Below are positions 12,040-19,184 of a DNA stretch of 20,708 bases, piece after piece (position 1 is the first letter of the stretch; the number at the start of each line of letters is the position of its first letter). A program made the position numbers and the translations under genes. This DNA is from a virus. Location of the stretch: the IMG/VR virus record IMGVR_UViG_3300021579_000152, positions 1 through 20,708 of that record. The stretch is one strand, 5' to 3'. The notes below the pieces were generated by a model, which made no database searches, had not been told where the DNA came from, and worked only from the letters and a program-made list of their open reading frames with translations.

Positions 12040-12611
12040 GCGAAGCCAAGAATCAAAAGATGCAAGTCACCTTACCTTTCCCGCCCAAAGAGTTGAACCC
12101 AAACCAAAAGCCGCACTGGGCCGTGCTCGCGCGCATCAAGAAAAAGTACCGCGAACTGAGCTGGGTGCTATCCCTCAAATCCGGCCTGACACCAGAGGCC
12201 ATTGAGGGATGGAAGCAAGCCGACGTGCACCTCAACTTCTTTGCGCCAGATCGCCGCGCCCGTGATGGAGACAACATGCTCGCCGCCATGAAGGCCGGGC
12301 TCGATGGAATCTCCGACGCACTGGGGATGGACGACAAACATTTCAAAGTGACCTTCGACGTGTCAGACGACATCGGCGGCATGGTCAAAGTAACCGTAAC
12401 CAAGAGCTTGAGCATGGACAACAACTACAAGTCGGGCAACACCCGCATCCCCAAGGCCCGCCCAATCAATACCGACATTCTTTCTGGTGACTACGACGGC
12501 AAAGAGCTGCGCCCCTATGAAGGCCGACCCGGTGCCAACGACGCGCTTGCACTGCCAAGCCGAATTGGCAATGAGCTTCACTACCGTGATGGCCGCGAGG
12601 TGGAAGCATGA
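12036..12611 (+). CDS. RusA-like Holliday-junction resolvase with C-terminal extension
   Basis: 191 residues from the ATG at 12036, chosen for its 4-bp overlap; another ATG lies 15 nt upstream. Residues 10-125 are the RusA domain: VTLPFPPKELNPNQ, the acidic catalytic patch PDRRARDGDNMLAAMKAGLDG (D72, D77, D79, D90) and ISDALGMDDKHF. RusA cuts four-way junctions made during phage recombination and replication. Typical RusA ends near residue 120-130, but here about 65 more residues follow (NTRIPKARPINTD, ELRPYEGRPGANDALALPSR, YRDGREVEA) with no RusA features. The tail resembles a separate small phage protein, giving a fusion or an internal start at Met127. Confidence 0.85.
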   Translation: MSEAKNQKMQVTLPFPPKELNPNQKPHWAVLARIKKKYRELSWVLSLKSGLTPEAIEGWKQADVHLNFFAPDRRARDGDNMLAAMKAGLDGISDALGMDDKHFKVTFDVSDDIGGMVKVTVTKSLSMDNNYKSGNTRIPKARPINTDILSGDYDGKELRPYEGRPGANDALALPSRIGNELHYRDGREVEA

Positions 12612-12823
12612 GTACCAAGAACACAGGCGTGACAGCGTTTCCGTCGAAAGACCTGCCGTATAGCCCCGACGACCATAAGGGAATGACCTTGCGCGACGAC
12701 TTTGCATCCAAGGCGATGCAAGGTCTTATTGCGGCAGATGTTGAATTTACGATGTCTCCAAGGGTCGTCGCGAAGCTGGCCTATTCGCAAGCAGATGCCA
12801 TGCTGGAAGCGAGGGGCGAATGA
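12608..12823 (+). CDS. Small phage protein (MTLRDDFASKAMQG type)
   Basis: 71 residues, coupled by 4-bp overlaps on both sides. The core MTLRDDFASKAMQGLIAAD plus AKLAYSQADAMLEAR is a pattern often met in phage and prophage proteins of unknown function, normally about 70-100 residues. The N-terminus (MSTKNTGVTAFPSKDLPYSPDD) is disordered-looking. No role is known. Confidence 0.75.
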   Translation: MSTKNTGVTAFPSKDLPYSPDDHKGMTLRDDFASKAMQGLIAADVEFTMSPRVVAKLAYSQADAMLEARGE

Positions 12824-13020
12824 CTAAGTTGCCACGCCTGCCAAGAGCCGGAAACGTTCTCGAAGCCAAGTACACCGCCAAACAAATGCGCGACTACGCC
12901 CACAAGTCGGTGGCGCAATCAAACGCAACAAAGCAGGAGCCAGCACCATTGCCAGAGAAGTGCCAGCACGGCATTCGCTGGGAGCGTCGATGCTTCGCTT
13001 GCGACAAGGGGCAGCCATGA
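12820..13020 (+). CDS. Small phage protein with C-terminal Cys cluster
   Basis: 66 residues, coupled by 4-bp overlaps. The N-terminus is basic (MTKLPRLPRAGN). The C-terminus CQHGIRWERRCFACDKGQP has Cys-His and CxxC spacing able to bind zinc. No family recognised. Confidence 0.65.
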   Translation: MTKLPRLPRAGNVLEAKYTAKQMRDYAHKSVAQSNATKQEPAPLPEKCQHGIRWERRCFACDKGQP

Positions 13021-13427
13021 AGAAGCGCCAACGCCGTGTGGGCATCCACCCATTCATCAAGCAGGCCATCCGCGCCAAGTGGCGCTCAGAGACCGTGAAG
13101 GCTGAGATTCATAGCTTCATGGGGGAAGACAAGCAAAAACTCATGGATTACGCCTCCGTGCTGTTCTTCGTGGCTGGTGGGTGCGCTTTGTGGCTTGAAT
13201 GGACGGGTGACGAGCCAGACTTTCGCATCCTGCGCGGCTCCGTCAATGCTTTGGATGACATGAACGAGCGCGAAGGCATCACTCATGAAGACCGTGGAGC
13301 CATTCACAGCGGGATGCTCGCTGCCCAACGCATTCTTGAAATCACGCCCGAAGAAGTGGTCAACGATGCCGCGCTCCTGTATGCCGAGCGCAGCCGTGGC
13401 TATAAAGCGGCGACCAAACGACTATGA
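13017..13427 (+). CDS. Phage protein before the terminase genes, unknown function
   Basis: 136 residues from the ATG at 13017 (4-bp overlap). The N-terminus is strongly basic (MKKRQRRVGIHPFIKQAIRAK), followed by helices with a mildly hydrophobic stretch (LFFVAGGCALWLEW) and a C-terminal part LEITPEEVVNDAALLYAERSRG. It lies just ahead of the terminase small subunit, where a late regulator or packaging factor is often found, but I see no signature that decides between them. Confidence 0.65.
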   Translation: MKKRQRRVGIHPFIKQAIRAKWRSETVKAEIHSFMGEDKQKLMDYASVLFFVAGGCALWLEWTGDEPDFRILRGSVNALDDMNEREGITHEDRGAIHSGMLAAQRILEITPEEVVNDAALLYAERSRGYKAATKRL

Positions 13428-14014
13428 CCAGCAACCTCACCGCCAAGAACGAAGAATTCGCCGCAGGCATTGCGTCGGGTCTATCCCAAGCGCAAGCCTA
13501 CCGTCATGCTTTCCCGCAGTCCGTGCGCTGGAAAGACAAGACCGTGCATGAGAAGGCCAGCCGACTCGCAGCTGACGGCAAGGTAAAGGCAAGGATTCAG
13601 GAACTTTTGGACAAAGCCGCCGATGCGAACGACGTGACGATTGAGCGAATCGTGGCTGAGGTGGTCAAGGTGGCATTTGCCAACCAGCGCGACTTGATGA
13701 ACTGGGGACCCCAAGGTGTGAAGCTCAAGCCCAGCGAGGAATTGAGCGACGAGCAAGCCGCCGCCGTGTCAGAGGTGAGCGAGACCACCAGCGCCACGGG
13801 TGGCAGCTTGAAGCTCAAGACGCATGACAAGCTGGGAGCGCTGCGCTTCTTGGCTGAGTTGAAGGGCTACTTGGTCAAGAAGCAGGAGATCACCGGGGCC
13901 AACGGCAAGGACTTGATGCCAGAAGCGCCAAAGGGTGTGCTCATCGTGCCCGGCGTGATGAATGAAGCCGACTGGGAGACCATGATGGCCAACCGGGCGA
14001 AGGGCAACGCGTGA
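13424..14014 (+). CDS. terS: Terminase small subunit
   Basis: 196 residues. The N-terminal helix-turn-helix part (KNEEFAAGIASGLSQAQAYRHAF and VHEKASRLAADGKVKARIQELL) is the Terminase_2-type DNA-binding region that recognises the packaging site. A central helical oligomerisation region and a C-terminal tail with GVLIVPGVMNEADWE follow. It directly precedes the large subunit, with the usual gene order and a 4-bp overlap. Confidence 0.88.
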   Translation: MTSNLTAKNEEFAAGIASGLSQAQAYRHAFPQSVRWKDKTVHEKASRLAADGKVKARIQELLDKAADANDVTIERIVAEVVKVAFANQRDLMNWGPQGVKLKPSEELSDEQAAAVSEVSETTSATGGSLKLKTHDKLGALRFLAELKGYLVKKQEITGANGKDLMPEAPKGVLIVPGVMNEADWETMMANRAKGNA

Positions 14015-15402
14015 TTGCTGCGACCGAGTGGAAGCCGCTGCCCGGCGCTCAATTCCAGTTTCTGACCTGCCCGGTGTTTGAGGCTTTGATGCACGGCACG
14101 CGTGGTGGTGGTAAGACTGACACGCTCTTGATGAGCTTCGCCCAGCATTGCGGCAAGGGCTTTGGTGAACATTGGCGTGGTGTGCTCTTTCGTTTGACCT
14201 ACCCGCAGCTGGCTGACGTGGTGGCCAAGTCGCGCCGCTGGTTCTCGCAGTTTTTCCCGGAAGCCAAATTCAACAAGGCTGACTATTACTGGGAGTGGCC
14301 AACGGGTGAAATGCTGTTCTTTCGGTATGGCGCGAGCGAAGACGACTATTGGAACTATCACGGCCACGAATACCCGTGGCTTGGCTTTGAGGAATTGACC
14401 AACTGGCGTGACCTGAGCTTCTACGAGGCGATGCAATCGACCTGCCGCTCAAGTTTCCCCGGCATGCCGCGCATGGTGCGTGGTACCTGCAACCCGTTTG
14501 GCAAGGGCCACGGCTCCGTCAAAGAGCGCTTTCAGCTTGGCCGTGATGGTTCGCCATCTGGCACGGTGCTGCGCTTGGAAGGGGAGAAGCCACGCGTCGC
14601 CATCCGCTCGACCATTTACGAGAACAAGGTTCTCTTGGCCAATGACCCCGATTACTTGGCCACGCTCGAAGCGCTCAAGGACCCCAACCGCCGCAAGGCT
14701 TGGCTCGAAGGTGACTGGGACATCCACGTGGGCAGCTTCTTGGAAGGCGTGTGGGATGCCAAGCGCCATGTGGTTGAGCCGTTCCCTATTCCATCGACGT
14801 GGAAGGTGTGGAAGGCAATGGACTGGGGTTATGCCCGGCCCTATGCCGTGTTGTGGTTTGCAATGGACCCGGACGGTGTGCACTACATCTGGCGCGAGCT
14901 CTACGGTATTGGCGAGAAGCCCAACGAGGGCAGCCGTGAGCATGCAGGCAAGGTGGCCACAAAGATCAAGAACATGGAAGAACGCGACGAGCGCATGGGG
15001 TACGAGTACCGCATGAACTTGGCCGACCCTGCCATCTTTTCCAAGATCGGTGCGGACCGCTCTATTGGCCAGATATTCCGTGAGACAGGGGTGAAGTGGC
15101 AAGAGGCATGGAATGCCAAGGGCTCACGCGTGAACGGTGCCCAAGAAGTCATCCGGCTTTTGTCCGAGAACAAGCTCAAGGTGTTTTCAACCTGCAAGCA
15201 CTGGCTTCGCACTGTCCCCAGCATCCCGCCTTCGGACGACAACCCGGAAGACGTGGACACCGACGCAGAAGACCACGCATGGGACACCACGCGCTATGGC
15301 GTGATGCGCCGCCGCCGCTCGCCAGAGAGTGAACAAATGTCCGTTGACTATGACGAACCGACACAAAAATACGACGACGACACATTCAGGATGAAGGTAT
15401 GA
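14011..15402 (+). CDS. terL: Terminase large subunit
   Basis: 463 residues from a GTG at 14011 (GTGA overlap with terS). The ATPase domain has a Walker A motif GTRGGGKT (29-36), Walker B YPWLGFEE with Glu127/Glu128, and a coupling motif TCNP (159-162). The RNase H-like nuclease domain has Asp271 in MDWGYARP, Asp339 in LADP, and acidic residues in AEDHAWDTTRYG (about 419-430). The protein is the packaging motor that translocates and cuts phage DNA at the procapsid portal. All key residues are present, so it is likely functional. The next gene overlaps by 4 bp. Confidence 0.95.
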   Translation: MIAATEWKPLPGAQFQFLTCPVFEALMHGTRGGGKTDTLLMSFAQHCGKGFGEHWRGVLFRLTYPQLADVVAKSRRWFSQFFPEAKFNKADYYWEWPTGEMLFFRYGASEDDYWNYHGHEYPWLGFEELTNWRDLSFYEAMQSTCRSSFPGMPRMVRGTCNPFGKGHGSVKERFQLGRDGSPSGTVLRLEGEKPRVAIRSTIYENKVLLANDPDYLATLEALKDPNRRKAWLEGDWDIHVGSFLEGVWDAKRHVVEPFPIPSTWKVWKAMDWGYARPYAVLWFAMDPDGVHYIWRELYGIGEKPNEGSREHAGKVATKIKNMEERDERMGYEYRMNLADPAIFSKIGADRSIGQIFRETGVKWQEAWNAKGSRVNGAQEVIRLLSENKLKVFSTCKHWLRTVPSIPPSDDNPEDVDTDAEDHAWDTTRYGVMRRRRSPESEQMSVDYDEPTQKYDDDTFRMKV

Positions 15403-17306
15403 ACTTGCCCCAAGATAACGCTAACTCAACGCAGTACGAACAACCCAAGCCGGATGAATTGGCTAAGACTTGGGGCAAACGTATCAGCAGCGCCCTTGCG
15501 TACTGGGACAAGTTTCACAAGCGCGTGCGCCACAACCGCAAGACCGTGGCTGGCTTTGACTGGACCAAAGACCCAGATAGCAAAGACTTCTACAAGCTGC
15601 GCGCCAACCTGATTCACGGCACCATCACCGCCGTGTTGCCCAGCATCTACGCCCGCAACCCTGAGATCAGCGCGACCCCCATCTACAAGTCCGACAACCT
15701 CAAGTTGTTTTGCAAGACGCTGGAGACCGTGACCAACCGTTGCTTGGATGAAGCCAAGCTCAAGGCCCGTGCCAAAGCCACCGTGCGCAGCGCGCTGACA
15801 TCGAGCTTTGGCGTGGTCAAGGTGATGTACCAGCGCGACATGCAGCAAGACCCATTGATTCAATCGCGCATCAATGACACCCAAGACAACATTCAGGAGA
15901 TCGAGCGCCTGATCGCCACGATTGACGACCCAGACCAGCGCAGTGATTTGGAGTCCAACAAAGAGCAGTTGAACCAGACCATGCAGGCGCTCAAAGAGAA
16001 GGTGGAAGTCACCGCCTCAGAGGGCTTGGTGATTGACCGCGTGTTGACCGACCACCTCATCATCGACCCAAGCGTTTGCGAGTTTGATGACTACCGCGAC
16101 GCAGGCTGGATGGCCCAGATTATTCCAATGAAGCGCAGCGAGGCAGAGGCCCGCTACAAGATGAAGTTGGACAAGGCCAAGGCATACACAGACAACCAGC
16201 AGATGCCCAAGAAAGATGGCCGCATTGCCACGGGTGCTGCGAGCTTGGAAGAAGACAAGCAAATCGCCGTGATTGAGATTTGGGACAAGACCAGTGACCG
16301 CATTTACACCATGGCCGAGGGTTGCGATTACTGGCTCCGTCCTCCTTTCTCGCCCAAGAAGTCGGGCTCGCGTTGGTTCCCATTCTTCTTGCTGCCGTTC
16401 CAAGTGGTCGATGGCCAGCTCATTGCGCCGAGCTTGGTTGACCTGACCGAACGACTGCAAGACGAGCACAACGACGCACGTGACCGCTTCAACAAGCACC
16501 GCAACTTGTGTTTGCCCGGCTGGATTGCTGGCTCCGATGTCAACGACAAGTCCATCAAGCGCTACACGGACAGCGAGCTTGGCGAAATCACCATCATTGA
16601 CACCGAAGGCAAGCCGCTTTCGCAAGTCATTCAGGCTCGCCAGCATCCACCCATTGACCCCGTGGTCTACGACACCAGTGCCGTGCGCTACGACTGGGAG
16701 CAAGTCACTGGGTTGCAAGATGCCGCACGCTCTAGCGTTGTCACGCCCAAGACTGCAACCGAGGCCAGCATCATGCAGCAAAGCCTATCTGGTCGCGTGT
16801 CCGAGTTCCGTGATGGCGTGGAAGACTGGTTGCAAGAGCTGGCTCAGTACGCCGCTCAAATCTTGCTGCAAGAGCTCACGCCTGCGCAAGTTGAGCGAAT
16901 CATGGGTCCATCCGAAGAACAGAGCATTGACACGGGTGGCCAGCAAATGATTGTTGAGGTGAAGTCCTACGACTGGCCGCAGCTCACCAAAGACCAAGTG
17001 TTTGAAATGGTCCAGCTGCAAATCCGCGCTGGCACTACGGGTGCGCCCGACAAGTTGGAGCAGCAAGAGAACTGGTCCCGCGCCTTGCCAATCATTCAAG
17101 GCTTGGTGACTCAAATCCTGCAAGTGCGAGCGCAAGGCATGGATGCCGAGCCCCTTGTCAATCTCTTACGCGAAAGTCTCAAGCGCTTTGACGAGCGCCT
17201 TGACGTGGAGCAATTCATTCCGAAGGCTCCACAACAAATGCAGATGCCTGCCATTCCCGGCATGCCTGCCACCGGGCCCATGGGCCAACCACAACAAGTT
17301 TCTTAA
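15399..17306 (+). CDS. Portal protein
   Basis: 635 residues, longer than siphophage portals of about 400-500 and nearer to podovirus-like portals. Landmarks: an N-terminal region with RISSALAYWDKFHKRV, an RSALTSSFGVVKVMYQRD segment, a coiled insertion (IQEIERLIATIDDPDQRSDL), a central part SRWFFP-like around GSRWFPFFLLPFQ and DLTERLQDEHNDARDRFNKHRN, and a C-terminal Met/Pro/Gln-rich tail. It follows terL directly (4-bp overlap), as portal genes normally do. It forms the ring through which DNA enters the head. Identity comes from context and the general pattern. Confidence 0.85.
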   Translation: MNLPQDNANSTQYEQPKPDELAKTWGKRISSALAYWDKFHKRVRHNRKTVAGFDWTKDPDSKDFYKLRANLIHGTITAVLPSIYARNPEISATPIYKSDNLKLFCKTLETVTNRCLDEAKLKARAKATVRSALTSSFGVVKVMYQRDMQQDPLIQSRINDTQDNIQEIERLIATIDDPDQRSDLESNKEQLNQTMQALKEKVEVTASEGLVIDRVLTDHLIIDPSVCEFDDYRDAGWMAQIIPMKRSEAEARYKMKLDKAKAYTDNQQMPKKDGRIATGAASLEEDKQIAVIEIWDKTSDRIYTMAEGCDYWLRPPFSPKKSGSRWFPFFLLPFQVVDGQLIAPSLVDLTERLQDEHNDARDRFNKHRNLCLPGWIAGSDVNDKSIKRYTDSELGEITIIDTEGKPLSQVIQARQHPPIDPVVYDTSAVRYDWEQVTGLQDAARSSVVTPKTATEASIMQQSLSGRVSEFRDGVEDWLQELAQYAAQILLQELTPAQVERIMGPSEEQSIDTGGQQMIVEVKSYDWPQLTKDQVFEMVQLQIRAGTTGAPDKLEQQENWSRALPIIQGLVTQILQVRAQGMDAEPLVNLLRESLKRFDERLDVEQFIPKAPQQMQMPAIPGMPATGPMGQPQQVS

Positions 17307-17330
17307 CCACCAACTCAGAAAGACCACTCC

Positions 17331-18479
17331 ATGCCACTTTGGAAACAGCGCCAGTTTTCCCGATTGATGAACCCAGCCGATGAAGGCTCAGACCTTGGCG
17401 GCGGATCAAGCGCACTGGAAAACGCCATCGACCAAGTTGGTGGGGCCGCCAACACAGACACCCCGGTAGACACCAGTGCAGAGGCATCCGCATCAAGCGA
17501 GACACCACAAGGCGGTGCCGATACCTCTGTGAATGATGACCTGCCAACAGACAAGCCGCAGTCGTCGCGCATGAAGGCATTGCTCGACACGCTATCTGGC
17601 GACAAGCCTGCCGAGCAGCCTGCCGCCCCCAAGGTGGAAGTGCCTGCCGACGAAGAAGCCGCCAACACAGACGACAAGCCTGCCGTCGCTGGCGACGCGA
17701 CAAAGACCGTCGAGCAAGAAGAAAGCGAATTGCTCGAAGGCGTGAAGTCCGAGCGCGGCAAAGAGCGCATCCGTCAAGTGTTCGCAGAGCGCAAGCAGCT
17801 AGAGCAAGACGTGACCGAGTTCAAGCAGTTGGTGACATCCACGGGCATGACACCGCAAGACTTTGCGCAGACCTTGGAGTTTGGCCGCTTAATGAACTCG
17901 GGCAAAGAGACCGACTTGCGCGTGGCCTTGGAAATGATCGAGGGCCAGCGTGCCGCGTTGTATCAAAAGTTGGGTGTGGAAGCGCCGGGCATTGACTTGC
18001 TCGAAGGCCAAGACGACCTCAAGGCAGCGGTGGACAACATGGAGATCACGCGCGACAAGGCCGTGGAGTTGGCCAAGTACCGCAAGACCGAAGCTGCCAA
18101 GACGCAGCAGGCCCAGCAAGTGCAGCAAACGCAAGAGCAGCACCAGCAGTACCAGCAGACCGTGCAAACCGCTGCAAGCGCCATGGAAACCTACCTTGAC
18201 ACGCGCAAGAACGAGGTGGACCACCCAGCGCGCATGAAGGCAATCAGTGAGCACTTTCGCAACCCTGCCAACCTGCAAGCCTTCGTGAGCACCTACCAGC
18301 CAAACCAGTGGGCCGCCACCATCAAGATGATGTATGACGGCATCGTGGTGCCCAAGGCTCCAGTGGTGACGCATGAGCAACCCATGCGCTCACGCCCGGC
18401 CACGCTTGGCACGCCAACCGCTTCATCCGCAAATCCCATCGACCGCCTCGCGCAGCGTATGGACAACATGGGCTTGTGA
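17331..18479 (+). CDS. Capsid scaffolding protein
   Basis: 382 residues. Residues 15-140 are low-complexity, acidic and rich in Ala/Ser/Asp/Pro. Residues 140-215 are helical (ERGKERIRQVFAERKQLEQD). Residues 255-285 are a Gln-rich coil (AQQVQQTQEQHQQYQQ). A C-terminal part with MDNMGL follows. This long, helical, charged layout between portal and major capsid genes is typical of scaffold proteins that shape the procapsid and then leave. No protease motif seen. Its start has AAGACCACTCC upstream, identical to that of the ERF gene. Confidence 0.75.
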   Translation: MPLWKQRQFSRLMNPADEGSDLGGGSSALENAIDQVGGAANTDTPVDTSAEASASSETPQGGADTSVNDDLPTDKPQSSRMKALLDTLSGDKPAEQPAAPKVEVPADEEAANTDDKPAVAGDATKTVEQEESELLEGVKSERGKERIRQVFAERKQLEQDVTEFKQLVTSTGMTPQDFAQTLEFGRLMNSGKETDLRVALEMIEGQRAALYQKLGVEAPGIDLLEGQDDLKAAVDNMEITRDKAVELAKYRKTEAAKTQQAQQVQQTQEQHQQYQQTVQTAASAMETYLDTRKNEVDHPARMKAISEHFRNPANLQAFVSTYQPNQWAATIKMMYDGIVVPKAPVVTHEQPMRSRPATLGTPTASSANPIDRLAQRMDNMGL

Positions 18480-18506
18480 GCCTCAACGTAACTGAAAGAA
18501 AACACC

Positions 18507-18881
18507 ATGGCATTGACCGACTTAAAAATCACCAAGGCAGAAGCCAAGAAGGAATCCAAGGAATACGCCCTTGCTGGCCCCGGCGAAGGTGAGCGCTATT
18601 CATACGGCACGCGCCTGACGCTGGACGATGCAGAGCTCAAAAAGCTGGGTATCACAGAGCTGCCAGCCGTGGGCACCGTGCTCATGTTTGAAGCCAAAGC
18701 CAAGGTGATTAGCTCGCGCCAATCAGCAAGCGAGAACTCGAACAACCGAAGCATTGAATTGCAAATCACGCACATGGACTTGGAGCTCGACGAGCTTGAC
18801 GAGGAAGTGGACGAGGGCGAGTTGACCCGTGGCCAAGCGGGTGCAATGAGCAAGGTTGCAAAAAAGATGCAATCAATGTGA
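18507..18881 (+). CDS. Capsid staple/decoration-like protein
   Basis: 124 residues. The opening MALTDLKITKAEAKKESKE, then GERYSYGTRLTLDDAELKKLGI and strands VGTVLMFEAKAKVISSR and IELQITHMDLEL, fits small phage capsid proteins annotated as capsid staple proteins (recollection of the pattern, not a search). The C-terminus is very acidic and then basic. It lies between scaffold and major capsid genes. A strong terminator begins at the stop codon. Confidence 0.65.
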   Translation: MALTDLKITKAEAKKESKEYALAGPGEGERYSYGTRLTLDDAELKKLGITELPAVGTVLMFEAKAKVISSRQSASENSNNRSIELQITHMDLELDELDEEVDEGELTRGQAGAMSKVAKKMQSM

Positions 18882-18925
18882 ACAAATATCCGTCGGTGTA
18901 TTGACTGACGCATATATTTGTTTTT
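18882..18925 (+). terminator. Terminator before the major capsid gene
   Basis: ACAAATAT (18882-18889) pairs with ATATTTGT (18914-18921). Inside, CGTCGGT (18891-18897) pairs with ACTGACG (18904-18910, one G-U), and a T run follows (18921-18925). The outer stem starts right after the stop codon of the staple-like gene. Confidence 0.6.
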
Positions 18926-19184
18926 ACCAAGTCCTGCATCGTTGTGGTGACTGAGTTGTAAAGAGCGTAAGCGGAGTTCGCCAGCCGCAACAACCCAGCC
19001 ATTACTTCGATGCGGAACATGCCTCAATTACCGCTGTCACCGCTGGGGTCGCGTCCAGTAGCGCAAAGCGTCTTGGCAAAAGCTGTACCCGAAGTCGCGT
19101 CGGGAGCCGAGAAGCTGAATCGAAGGGTTTGCGTCCCTTCACGGCATGAAAGGTGTTTTTTAACTTTTCATTCGGAGCAGTGAC
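18926..19184 (+). ncRNA. Candidate structured leader ahead of the major capsid gene
   Basis: About 260 bp with no convincing gene. Several hairpins can be drawn on the + strand: GCATCG/CGATGC (18936-18941 with 19008-19013) enclosing GTTGTGG/CCGCAAC (18941-18947 with 18985-18991); CTGG/CCAG (19043-19058); CCCGA/TCGGG (19088-19104, 7-nt loop); and GAAGGG/CCCTTC (19122-19140, 7-nt loop) inside GCCG/CGGC. The last two loop regions before the capsid gene share GTCGCGTC (19048-19055 and 19094-19101). A hairpin ATGAAAGG/CTTTTCAT precedes the GGAG of the capsid gene. No known RNA family is recognised. Confidence 0.35.

Noticed and set aside
18961-18973. boxA-like CGCTCTTTA on the minus strand of the capsid leader
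   Set aside because: The match to the antitermination boxA is good, but it is on the strand opposite to all nearby genes and has no boxB partner, so I treat it as chance.
18766-19020. Minus-strand frame (84 residues, MFRIEVMAGLLRLANSAY...) in the gap before the capsid gene
   Set aside because: It has no good ribosome binding site, runs antisense into the staple-like gene, and becomes Arg/Pro-rich there. I kept the region as non-coding, but the first 45 residues are not impossible as a protein.
19088-19145. tRNA-like pair of 7-nt loop hairpins
   Set aside because: Two stems with 7-nt loops resemble anticodon and T-arms, but the T-loop sequence (TTTGCGT), a D-arm, and an acceptor stem with CCA do not fit a tRNA.
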